DNA of 10,555 nt from NCBI GenBank assembly GCA_050741255.1, contig JBOIEQ010000148.1:1-10555 (forward strand), in the 5' to 3' direction. The position numbers and the translations under genes were made by a program. The stretch comes from CAZXNF01 sp050741255. GTDB lineage: Bacteria; Pseudomonadota; Gammaproteobacteria; Burkholderiales; SG8-41. Position 1 is the stretch's first letter; each line of letters begins with the position of its first letter. The notes under the pieces are model-generated. The model did no database searches. It worked only from the letters and a program-made list of their open reading frames with translations, and was not told the DNA's origin. Below are positions 1 through 6,635 of the stretch, piece by piece.

Positions 1-203
1 AAGAGCAGGATCACCAAACCAGAAGATGTATAGACTATCTCCAGCGCGACATGAAAGATTTGTTTTTTATTCCACACCTGCTGTTTTCGCAGTTTGAATA
101 GCCTAACTATGATTACCAAGGCGTAAAGAGCCAGGTAATAAAGGGTGTTCGGCGTTAGCCCGGCTATCTCAGTAGCGACATCTTGACTAGGCACCGCAGC
201 CAT
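1..203 (-). CDS. Uncharacterised membrane protein, N-terminal part only
   Basis: This reading frame starts at an ATG (203-201) and stays open for 67 codons to the window edge, so the C-terminus is missing. A purine-rich AAAGGGG lies four bases before the start and serves as a ribosome binding site. The visible protein begins with a short polar stretch (residues 1-18), then a hydrophobic segment at about 20-36 (LYYLALYALVIIV), a basic loop at about 37-49 (RLFKLRKQQ and NKK), and the start of a second hydrophobic segment from about 50 (ending SSGLVILL). The basic loop after the first helix suggests a cytoplasmic loop between two membrane helices. It lies 156 bases downstream of the ImmA/IrrE peptidase on the same strand and may share its transcript. 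I do not recognise the family. That a membrane protein begins here is fairly well supported; any function would be a guess. Confidence 0.6.
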   Translation of the reverse strand, partial: MAAVPSQDVATEIAGLTPNTLYYLALYALVIIVRLFKLRKQQVWNKKQIFHVALEIVYTSSGLVILL

Positions 204-359
204 ACATCCCCTTTCTAACCACACTCGGGCATGAAAAAAATATTAAGAACTTCGCTGAGAAAACTAGATCGAACGGGCTGAATTCGGCCAGAAACCAACC
301 CGCCTGTAGCTAAAGCCGGTTTACGATTCATGAACAAGTAATCCCGCCAAAGCTAGACG

Positions 360-1046
360 CTATTCTTCAAGCAGCTTCAATTCCTTTAGTCGAATTGCCA
401 TTGACGTGATCGAAACCCGAAACTGCTTTGCAAGAGAAATGAAGTGCGTTCCAGCGTAATGTTCGGCAGAAGCGAGCGCTAGTGCCCGATCAAGTGATGA
501 TGAATCCGCTCTCAGCAACGAATCCGGATCCGTCCCACACAGCCAGAATGCTGATGTGTCGTTAAATACAAATGGGGTCTTGGTTTTAAATGCAAGCTCA
601 AAGGCCGCAACAAGTGGTTTCTTGGGTATCAAAAAACACGCCGCAAAGTAGTCTGCTTCTTGCTCACGAGGGGATCTTGCCGCCCCATCACTGGACAGCC
701 CCTTGATCGGTCGATCGCGATGCATGACCTCCTTGGAATGCATCAACCAATGCCCCAACTCGTGCGCGCCGGTAAAACGCATCGTTTCCGGAGGAAATTT
801 CCGCGACACAGCGATCTTGTTCGCTTGCCTATCAATCAAGCCTGCGATCTCATACCGCTGCTTTCCATCTCCAAACCGCCCAAGCTCATCGTATTCCTCG
901 AAATTAATACCCAAGACCGCTGCAGCAATTGCCGGGTCAAGTAGGTCCGCGAGACGCAGCGTCCCTGCAGGCCAAATATGGCTACGTTCCCGCCAGATTT
1001 TGATTTGCAGGTCGCGGGCTACCGCTTCAATTTTCAGCTTGTCCAC
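360..1046 (-). CDS. ImmA/IrrE-family zinc metallopeptidase
   Basis: This is a 228-residue protein of the ImmA/IrrE (DUF955, COG2856) family. The gluzincin motif HELGH is at residues 95-99, and the downstream EQEADYFAACFLIP at 129-141 supplies the usual third zinc ligand, probably Glu130. The C-terminal segment LAKQFRVSITSMAIRLKELKLL (205-226) matches the winged-helix-like tail of these enzymes. Characterised relatives cleave XRE-type repressors: ImmA acts on ImmR, and IrrE on DdrO in Deinococcus. No XRE-type partner is present in this window, so the substrate is unknown. The start is a GTG (1046-1044) with only a weak purine tract upstream; a stop codon lies 12 codons further up in frame and no ATG intervenes. 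Base composition is richer in A+T than the genes to the right, which suggests transfer. It is followed on the same strand by a membrane protein gene. The family call is firm; the role is not. Confidence 0.87.
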   Translation of the reverse strand: MDKLKIEAVARDLQIKIWRERSHIWPAGTLRLADLLDPAIAAAVLGINFEEYDELGRFGDGKQRYEIAGLIDRQANKIAVSRKFPPETMRFTGAHELGHWLMHSKEVMHRDRPIKGLSSDGAARSPREQEADYFAACFLIPKKPLVAAFELAFKTKTPFVFNDTSAFWLCGTDPDSLLRADSSSLDRALALASAEHYAGTHFISLAKQFRVSITSMAIRLKELKLLEE

Positions 1047-1056
1047 AAGATATCTT

Positions 1057-1102
1057 ACACAATATGTAGTATTTATATATTATTTATCACTATATATTGT
1101 GT
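1057..1102. promoter_or_regulatory. Long inverted repeat, candidate operator of the peptidase gene
   Basis: The left arm ACACAATATGTAGT (1057-1070) and the right arm ACTATATATTGTGT (1089-1102) are inverted copies matching at 13 of 14 positions, around an 18-base AT-only or nearly AT-only centre. The arm centres are 32 bases apart, about three helical turns. The repeat ends 11 bases before the GTG start of the peptidase gene and overlaps its likely promoter: a weak TTGAGT -35-like hexamer is at 1110-1105 on the minus strand, with AT-rich -10-like sequence near 1086-1081. The position fits a repressor site. The protein that binds it is not identified. Confidence 0.5.
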
Positions 1103-1213
1103 TTACTCAAGTTTTGGTAGTTTTCAATATGCTGATTCTTCAATAGCGCAATCGAAACCCTTGTTATTTCTTACTTCAAATCAATTAATTAGGGAAATGC
1201 CACCGTCCAATAT

Positions 1214-1243
1214 AAAAAGCCCGGCAGACTTGCCGGGCTTTTT
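1214..1243. terminator. Bidirectional rho-independent terminator
   Basis: A 13-base-pair perfect stem closes on the four-base loop GACT (1227-1230). Its core GCCCGGCA (1219-1226) pairs with TGCCGGGC (1231-1238), flanked by A-tracts on the left and a run of eight T on the right (1239-1246). Read on the minus strand it lies 15 bases beyond the korB stop codon and would end the kor operon, with U residues supplied by the left A-tract. Read on the plus strand it also has a good U-tract. Confidence 0.92.
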
Positions 1244-1258
1244 TTTCGGAGAAGAACC

Positions 1259-2314
1259 CTACCTTAATGAAGCATTGATCTTCCCCAACACCCCCGCCCC
1301 TGGACAGAGCTCTTTCGCCCCGAGCTGATTGAACGGCGCCTTGAATGTGCCCATGTGCTCGTGCAGGTCCTCCGCCTCCGGGTGGACGTAGAGCAGTCCC
1401 GTCACCACCTCCCCTTTGGCGGCGTGCTCGCCGACGTAGGCCATCGCCTTGATGCGGTCGTTGGGGTCGTATTCGGGGTGGGTCTTGCGCAGGCGCATGA
1501 TCGTGCCGTCGTGCTGCGGCAAGTCCAGCGTTTCGCCTTCCTTGTAGGTGCCGGTGATCGCGTCCCGGTTCGGGAAGAAGTCGAGCCGGTTCACCGACTC
1601 GTTGTGCTCGCGCACGTAGTCGTAGCTCTTGGTGCTGCCCGGGTGGTTGTTGAAGGCTACGCAGGGGCTGATGACGTCCAGGAAGGCCGCGCCGGGATGC
1701 GCGATCGCCGCCTTGATGAGGGGCACGAGCTGGTCCTTGTCGCCGGAGAAACCACGCGCGACGAAAGTGGCGCCCATCAGGAGCGCCAGACTCACGGTGT
1801 CCACCGGGCTGTCGCTGTTGACCACGCCGCGCTTGGATTTGGAACCCTGGTCGGCGGTCGCAGAGAACTGGCCTTTGGTCAGGCCGTAGACGCCGTTGTT
1901 CTCCAGAATGTAGGCCATGTTCACGCCGCGCCGCATGACGTGCGCGAACTGGCCGAGGCCGATGGACGCGGAGTCGCCGTCGCCCGACACGCCCAGGTAA
2001 ATCAGGTCGCGGTTGGCGAGGTTGGCGCCGGTCAGCACCGACGGCATGCGCCCGTGCACGGTGTTGAAGCCGTGCGAGTTGCCGAGGAAGTAGTCCGGCG
2101 TCTTGGACGAGCAGCCGATGCCTGACAGCTTGGCGACGCGGTGCGGCTCGATGTCGAGTTCCCAGCACGCCTGGATGATGGCGGCGGAGATGGAGTCGTG
2201 GCCGCAGCCGGCGCACAGCGTGGAGACCTTGCCCTCGTAGTCGCGGCGCGTGTAGCCGACCTTGTTCTTCTCGAGGCTGGGGTGGTGGAGTTTCGGTTTG
2301 GCCAGATAGGTCAT
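1259..2314 (-). CDS. korB: 2-oxoacid:acceptor oxidoreductase subunit beta (probable 2-oxoglutarate oxidoreductase KorB)
   Basis: This 351-residue protein is the thiamine-diphosphate and iron-sulphur subunit of a 2-oxoacid oxidoreductase. Cys34 and Cys37 (LCAGCGHD), Cys68 (GIGCSS) and Cys218 (SPC) have the spacing of the four ligands of the single [4Fe-4S] cluster of KorB/PorB-type subunits. The TPP-magnesium site is visible as GDGD (111-114) followed by ENNGVYGLTKGQ (138-149). With KorA it would carry out CoA-dependent oxidative decarboxylation of a 2-oxoacid, giving acyl-CoA, CO2 and two low-potential electrons. The ATG start is 13 bases after the stop of the small YdhR-like gene; the Shine-Dalgarno is weak, so translation may be coupled. 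It is the last gene of the operon and is followed directly by a strong terminator. The substrate cannot be read from sequence alone: 2-oxoglutarate is the best guess from subunit layout, but a branched or aromatic 2-oxoacid is possible. Confidence 0.93.
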   Translation of the reverse strand: MTYLAKPKLHHPSLEKNKVGYTRRDYEGKVSTLCAGCGHDSISAAIIQACWELDIEPHRVAKLSGIGCSSKTPDYFLGNSHGFNTVHGRMPSVLTGANLANRDLIYLGVSGDGDSASIGLGQFAHVMRRGVNMAYILENNGVYGLTKGQFSATADQGSKSKRGVVNSDSPVDTVSLALLMGATFVARGFSGDKDQLVPLIKAAIAHPGAAFLDVISPCVAFNNHPGSTKSYDYVREHNESVNRLDFFPNRDAITGTYKEGETLDLPQHDGTIMRLRKTHPEYDPNDRIKAMAYVGEHAAKGEVVTGLLYVHPEAEDLHEHMGTFKAPFNQLGAKELCPGAGVLGKINASLR

Positions 2315-2327
2315 CGGAGGGTTTCCG

Positions 2328-2639
2328 TCAGTCGGCTTCGATCTTGTTCGTCACGTTGTCCACGGACACCGGCACGTGGTGGTACTGGATGTCCGGCGCC
2401 ACGCCGTATTTTTCCGTGACCATCTTGCGCCACTCGCCGGCGTAGCACGCCTCGGCATCCACCCTGGTCTTCCAGAAATAGATGCCGCCGGCCCGATCGC
2501 CCGCCTCGCTCACGTAATAGTGCTTGCGCACTAGCCCGGCGCGGCCGAGGTATTTCGGGGCGGTCGACTTGAACACGGCTGCCGCTTCCGCCACGGTCCA
2601 CGGCTTCGGCAGTTTGAAGGTGACAACCGCGACGATCAC
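2328..2639 (-). CDS. Small YdhR-like (dimeric alpha+beta barrel, monooxygenase-fold) protein
   Basis: This 103-residue protein resembles the YdhR family of small ferredoxin-fold proteins. The shared landmark is the GGIYFW strand (51-56), preceded by a beta-strand start (MIVAVVTFKL) and an amphipathic helix, and followed by helix DAEACYAGEWRKMV. E. coli YdhR is of similar length. Members are often labelled monooxygenases by fold, but no catalytic chemistry is proven for most. The start is a GTG placed immediately after the korA stop codon (TAA then GTG, no gap), with AAGG in the korA tail as the likely ribosome binding site, so translation is probably coupled to korA. korB follows 13 bases later. 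Its place between the two catalytic subunits suggests work with the complex, for example as an accessory or protective protein, but that is inference. Confidence 0.8.
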   Translation of the reverse strand: MIVAVVTFKLPKPWTVAEAAAVFKSTAPKYLGRAGLVRKHYYVSEAGDRAGGIYFWKTRVDAEACYAGEWRKMVTEKYGVAPDIQYHHVPVSVDNVTNKIEAD

Positions 2640-4481
2640 TTACGCCACCTTGTCCTTGCGGATCGGCCGCACGTTCAGGGCCGAGGCCGCTTCCATGATT
2701 TCCTTGACGATGAAGCGCGCGGTGATCGGCGTGCCGTCGTAGTGCAGGACCGAGATCAGGTTCGCGGGACTGATGCCCGCGTCGTTCACCAGCAGCGTCT
2801 TCAGTTGCGCGTCGCGGTTCTGCTCGACGACGAACACCTTGTTGTGCGTGGTGACGAAGTCGGCGATGGCGTCGTGAAAGGGGAAGGCCCGCACGCGCAG
2901 CGCGTTGACGTAGATGCCCTCCTCCGCCAGCGCATCCAGCGCCTCGTGCATGGCGGGGCTGGTGGAGCCGTAGTAGATGACGCCGAAGCGCGCGGGATGT
3001 TCCGCCGGCGTCAGCACCGGCTGCGGCACCAGGTTCTTGGCGGACTCGAACTTCTTCAGCAGCCGCTGCACGTTGTAGATGTAGTCCGGTCCCGCCTCCG
3101 AATACAGCGCCTGCGGGTTCTTGGTGGTGCCGCGCGTGAAATAGCCGCCGCGGGACGCGTGCGTGCCCGGATAGGTGCGGTAGGGAATGCCGTCGCCGTC
3201 CACGTCCTTGTAGCGGGCGAACTCCTTGCCGGCGTCCAGTTCTTCCGCCGTCATGACCTTGCCGCGGTCGTAGCGACGGTCGTCGTCCCAGACGAAGGGT
3301 TTGGACAGGCGCTGGTTCATGCCGATGTCGAGATCAGTCATGACGAAGACGGGCGTCTGCAGCCGGTCCGCGAGATCCAGCGCCAGCGCCGACTGCTCGA
3401 AGCACTCGTAGGGGTCTTCCGGGAACAGCAACACGTGCTTGGTGTCACCGTGACTGGCGTAAGCGCAGGCGAGCACGTCCGCCTGCTGCGTGCGCGTGGG
3501 CATGCCGGTGGACGGGCCGCCGCGCTGCACGTTGATGATGGTGACCGGAATTTCCGCGAAGTACGCGAGGCCGATGAATTCGGTCATCAGCGACACGCCG
3601 GGGCCGGAGGTCGCGGTGAAGGCGCGCGCGCCGTTCCAGCCCGCGCCGGTCACGATACCGATGGAGGCCAGTTCGTCCTCGGCCTGCACGATCGCGAACT
3701 TGTTTTCCTTGGTCTCCGGGTCCACGCGCAGCTTCTGGCAGTATTTCTGGAAAGCCTCCGCCAGCGAGGACGAGGGCGTGATCGGATACCAGGCGCAGAC
3801 GGTCGCGCCACCGTAGACGCAACCTAGCGCGGCAGCGGAGTTGCCGTCCGTGAAAATCTGATCGCCGACGTTGTCGCGGCGCTCGACCTTGATGTCCACC
3901 TGATTGGCGAGGTGCGCCGCGGCATAGTCGCGCCCGAGGTGCAGCGCGCGCTTGTTGGCGTCGAGCAACTGCTCCTTGCCCTTGTACTGCTCGGTGAAAA
4001 GCTGCTCGATGACGTCGGTCTCGATGCCCAGCAGCACCGACAGCGCGCCGACGTAGATGATGTTCTTGAACAGCTGCCGCTGGCGCGGATCGGTGTAGGC
4101 GGTGTTGGAGATCTCCGTGAGCGGCATGCCGACGACGTGGATGTCGTCGCGAAATTTGGACTTCGGCAACGGCTTGGTGTTGTCGTAGAACAGGTAACCG
4201 CCCGCCTCGATTTCCCTGACGTCGTTGTCCCAGGTCTGCGGGTTCATGGCGACCATCAGGTCCACCCCGCCGCGGCGGCCGAGGTAGCCGTCTTCGGTTA
4301 CCCGCACCTCGTACCAGGTCGGCAGGCCCTGGATGTTCGAGGGAAAGATGTTGCGCGGGCTGACGGGCACGCCCATGCGCAGGATGGACTTGGCGAAGAG
4401 TTCGTTGGCCGAAGCCGAACCCGAGCCGTTGACGTTGGCGAACTTGACGACGAAGTCGTTGGTGGCGGAGAGGCGTTTCAT
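2640..4481 (-). CDS. korA: 2-oxoacid:acceptor oxidoreductase subunit alpha (fused gamma-alpha; probable KorA)
   Basis: This 613-residue subunit fuses the gamma domain (about residues 8-195, including NVNGSGSASANE near 17-27) to the alpha domain (from about 208). Alpha landmarks are WYPITPSSSLAE (231-242), the QAEDELASIG segment (266-275), TSGPGVSLMTE (291-301) and NVQRGGPSTGMPTRTQQAD (317-335), which together line the pyrimidine side of TPP and the 2-oxoacid pocket. The fused form pairs with a small beta subunit, as in KorAB of Thauera aromatica. I chose ATG 4481 because it precedes the conserved domain directly; an in-frame TTG 33 bases upstream adds residues with no conservation and overlaps sequence near a repeat. 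The ribosome binding site is weak (ACGGA). The gene lies 124 bases after korC, and its stop abuts the GTG of the YdhR-like gene. Class assignment is firm; the 2-oxoglutarate preference is inferred. Confidence 0.94.
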   Translation of the reverse strand: MKRLSATNDFVVKFANVNGSGSASANELFAKSILRMGVPVSPRNIFPSNIQGLPTWYEVRVTEDGYLGRRGGVDLMVAMNPQTWDNDVREIEAGGYLFYDNTKPLPKSKFRDDIHVVGMPLTEISNTAYTDPRQRQLFKNIIYVGALSVLLGIETDVIEQLFTEQYKGKEQLLDANKRALHLGRDYAAAHLANQVDIKVERRDNVGDQIFTDGNSAAALGCVYGGATVCAWYPITPSSSLAEAFQKYCQKLRVDPETKENKFAIVQAEDELASIGIVTGAGWNGARAFTATSGPGVSLMTEFIGLAYFAEIPVTIINVQRGGPSTGMPTRTQQADVLACAYASHGDTKHVLLFPEDPYECFEQSALALDLADRLQTPVFVMTDLDIGMNQRLSKPFVWDDDRRYDRGKVMTAEELDAGKEFARYKDVDGDGIPYRTYPGTHASRGGYFTRGTTKNPQALYSEAGPDYIYNVQRLLKKFESAKNLVPQPVLTPAEHPARFGVIYYGSTSPAMHEALDALAEEGIYVNALRVRAFPFHDAIADFVTTHNKVFVVEQNRDAQLKTLLVNDAGISPANLISVLHYDGTPITARFIVKEIMEAASALNVRPIRKDKVA

Positions 4482-4518
4482 GATCCGTTCTTGGGTGATG
4501 GCGCTTCGCTCCAATGCC

Positions 4519-4587
4519 CGTCATTCCAGCGCAAGCTGGAACCCATTTTCAGGATTGCAATGGATCCCCGCTTTCGCGGGGATGACG
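4519..4587. repeat. Palindromic intergenic repeat with two hairpins
   Basis: This 69-base element begins CGTCATTCC and ends GGGGATGACG, so its ends are inverted copies, and the whole element is an imperfect palindrome. It contains two hairpins: TTCCAGC/GCTGGAA with loop GCAA (4524-4541) and ATCCCCGC/GCGGGGAT with loop TTTC (4564-4583). Elements with GTCATTCC and GGATGAC ends and GCGGGGAT-type arms are a familiar dispersed repeat of proteobacterial intergenic DNA. It fills much of the korC-korA gap, so it would be transcribed within the operon, where it could stabilise the korC end of the mRNA or lower read-through into korA. Confidence 0.82.
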
Positions 4588-4605
4588 AACCTTTTTGTGC
4601 CTTGC

Positions 4606-6447
4606 TCACGCGGCCTTGCGCTGCGGCTTGCCGCAGCCCGTCCCCGCCTTGGCGGTATCGAGGAAGAACTTCTGCATGTCCCACGCGCCGGTCGGGCAAC
4701 GCTCGGCGCACAGGCCGCAGTGCAGGCAGACGTCCTCGTCCTTCGCCATCACGCGGCCGGTCTTGAGGCCACCTTCCACATAGATGTCCTGCGTGAGGTT
4801 CAACGCGAGCGCTGTTAACCGTTGCCGAAGATCACTTTCTTCCCCGTCCGCGGTGAAGGTGATGCAGTCCATCGGACAGATGTCCACGCAGGCATCGCAC
4901 TCGATGCACAGCTTGGGCGTGAACACGGTCTGCACGTCGCAGTTGAGGCAGCGTTCGGCCTCCTGGAGCGCGAGTTTTGGATCGAAGCCGAGTTCGACCT
5001 CGACCTTGATGTTCTTCAGCGCGGCGGACACGTCCTTCAGCGGCACGCGGAAGCGGCGGTCGTTGGAGATGTCGTTGTCGTAGCTCCACTCGTGGATGCC
5101 CATCTTCTGCGAGACGAGGTTGACGAGCGGCGGCGGGCGCTGCGAGACGTCCTCCCCGCGGCAAAACAAGTCGATGGAGATCGCCGCGTCGTGGCCGTGC
5201 GCCACCGCCCAGATGATGTTCTTGGGGCCGAGCGCGGCGTCGCCGCCGAAGAACACCTTCGGGTTCGTGGACTGGAAGGTGGCCTCGTTCAGCGTCGGCA
5301 TGTCCCACTTGTTGAAGTCGATGCCGATGTCGCGCTCGATCCACGGGAAGGCATTGTCCTGGCCGATCGCCACCAGCACGTCGTCGCAGGGCACCGTCTC
5401 GTCCGGCTCGCCGGTGGGCACGAGGCTGCGCTTGCCCTTGGCATCGTACTGCGCCTTGACTTTCTCGAAGGTGACGCCGGTCAGCTTGCCATTCTTGTGC
5501 GCGAAAGCCTTGGGCACCATGAAATTGAGGATGGGGATGCCCTCGTGCGCCGCGTCTTCCTTCTCCCACGGGCTCGCCTTCATTTCGTCGAAGCCGGAGC
5601 GGACGATGACCTTCACGTCCTCGCCGCCCAGACGCATGGACGAGCGGCAGCAGTCCATGGCGGTGTTGCCGCCGCCCAGCACGATCACGCGCTTGCCGAT
5701 CTTCGTCGTGTGACCGAAAGACACGGACGACAGCCAGTCGATGCCGAGATGAATGTTCTTCGCGGCTTCCTTGCGGCCGGGGATTTCGAGGTCGCGCGCG
5801 CGCGGGGCGCCGGTGCCGACGAAGATGACGTCGAAGCCGCCGTCGGTCTTGTCCGCCAGCAGGGACTTGAGCGACGAGACGTATTCGCCGCCCTGGAAGC
5901 GCACGCCGAGTTCGAGGACGTAGCCGACTTCCTCGTCGATAACCTCTTCCGGCAGGCGGAATTTGGGGATCTGGCTGCGGATCATGCCGCCGGCACGGCT
6001 GTCCCCGTCATACACGGTGACGTCGTAGCCGAGCGGCGCGAGGTCGCGCGCGACCGTGAGCGAGGCAGGACCGCCGCCGATGCAGGCGATGCGCTTGCCG
6101 TTTTTCTTCGCGGCACGCGCCGGCAGGCGATCCTTGATGTCGCCCTTGAAATCCGCCGCAACGCGCTTCAGGCGGCAGATCGCGACGGGTTCTTTCCGGG
6201 TTTTGCCGTCAGGACCTTCGTCCTCGACGCGGCTGCGGCGGCACGCGGGCTCGCAGGGACGATCGCAGGTGCGCCCGAGAATGCCGGGAAACACGTTCGA
6301 TTCCCAGTTGATCATGTACGCGTCGGCGTACTGGCCGGCGGCGATCAGGCGGATGTATTCGGGAACGGGGGTGTGGGCCGGGCAGGCCCATTGGCAGTCA
6401 ACGACTTTGTGGAAGTAGTCAGGGTTGCCGATATCAGTGGGCTTCAA
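4606..6447 (-). CDS. korC: FAD/iron-sulphur NAD(P)H oxidoreductase subunit, GltD-like with ferredoxin tail (probable KorC)
   Basis: This 613-residue protein (counted from the TTG at 6447) has the architecture of glutamate-synthase small-chain-like electron-transfer subunits. The N-terminal part carries a cysteine cluster region with Cys18, Cys22, Cys61, Cys65, Cys69 and Cys91. An FAD-binding GGGPA (124-128) and a second dinucleotide site GGGNTAMD (258-265) follow, and the FAD-closing GGD is at 401-403. The C-terminus is a two-cluster ferredoxin: Cys514, 517, 520, 524 and Cys574, 577, 580, 584. It would move electrons between the KorAB iron-sulphur centre and NAD(P)(H), as I recall for the three-subunit 2-oxoglutarate:NADP+ oxidoreductase of Azoarcus evansii. 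The TTG start is chosen because AGAGGAG lies about five bases upstream and the conserved domain begins at once. An upstream GTG at 6738 would add 97 unconserved residues overlapping the next gene. It is the first gene of the operon. Family confidence is high; the name korC is by analogy. Confidence 0.88.
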   Translation of the reverse strand: MKPTDIGNPDYFHKVVDCQWACPAHTPVPEYIRLIAAGQYADAYMINWESNVFPGILGRTCDRPCEPACRRSRVEDEGPDGKTRKEPVAICRLKRVAADFKGDIKDRLPARAAKKNGKRIACIGGGPASLTVARDLAPLGYDVTVYDGDSRAGGMIRSQIPKFRLPEEVIDEEVGYVLELGVRFQGGEYVSSLKSLLADKTDGGFDVIFVGTGAPRARDLEIPGRKEAAKNIHLGIDWLSSVSFGHTTKIGKRVIVLGGGNTAMDCCRSSMRLGGEDVKVIVRSGFDEMKASPWEKEDAAHEGIPILNFMVPKAFAHKNGKLTGVTFEKVKAQYDAKGKRSLVPTGEPDETVPCDDVLVAIGQDNAFPWIERDIGIDFNKWDMPTLNEATFQSTNPKVFFGGDAALGPKNIIWAVAHGHDAAISIDLFCRGEDVSQRPPPLVNLVSQKMGIHEWSYDNDISNDRRFRVPLKDVSAALKNIKVEVELGFDPKLALQEAERCLNCDVQTVFTPKLCIECDACVDICPMDCITFTADGEESDLRQRLTALALNLTQDIYVEGGLKTGRVMAKDEDVCLHCGLCAERCPTGAWDMQKFFLDTAKAGTGCGKPQRKAA

Positions 6448-6541
6448 ACAGACTCCTCTGGGGCTTTGCAAAGCTGCATGGCTTGTTCTGTTCTGGTCCC
6501 TGACTGCACGAGCGGTACAACGCAGCACCGGGCGTGTGCGC

Positions 6542-6570
6542 ATACTACGCCGCGCCCGTGAGGCTGAAAA
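6542..6570 (-). promoter_or_regulatory. Possible sigma-70 promoter of the kor operon
   Basis: On the minus strand, TTTTCA (6570-6565) and TAGTAT (6547-6542) stand 17 bases apart, each matching the sigma-70 consensus at four of six positions. The implied leader is about 90 bases before the korC TTG. It is the best pair I could find in the 188-base gap between korC and the upstream gene, but the match is modest. Confidence 0.3.
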
Positions 6571-6635
6571 GTGCTCAAGATCAAGGAGTAAAGACCCTAA
6601 TGCCAGCCCTGACTGCGGGGCCGACCGGGCCGGGT

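Noticed and set aside
978..1328. Plus-strand frame of 116 codons across the gap between the peptidase and korB
   Set aside because: It overlaps both minus-strand genes and runs straight through the strong terminator hairpin; its product has no recognisable features and it lacks a good ribosome binding site.
1355..2125. Plus-strand frame of 256 codons opposite korB
   Set aside because: Antisense to the conserved TPP and cysteine motifs of korB; composition is that of a shadow frame.
2742..3827. Plus-strand frame of 361 codons opposite korA
   Set aside because: Antisense shadow of the alpha subunit gene, with the same biased composition and no conserved domain.
4519..4587. CRISPR repeat or a terminator for korC
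   Set aside because: There is a single unit with no spacer array, and neither hairpin is followed by a convincing U-run on the minus strand. It fits a dispersed palindromic repeat.
4822..6561. Plus-strand frame of 579 codons opposite korC
   Set aside because: It is exactly antisense to a gene with many conserved motifs. Its Val/Ala/Arg/His-rich composition is typical of the shadow frame produced by GC-rich third positions.
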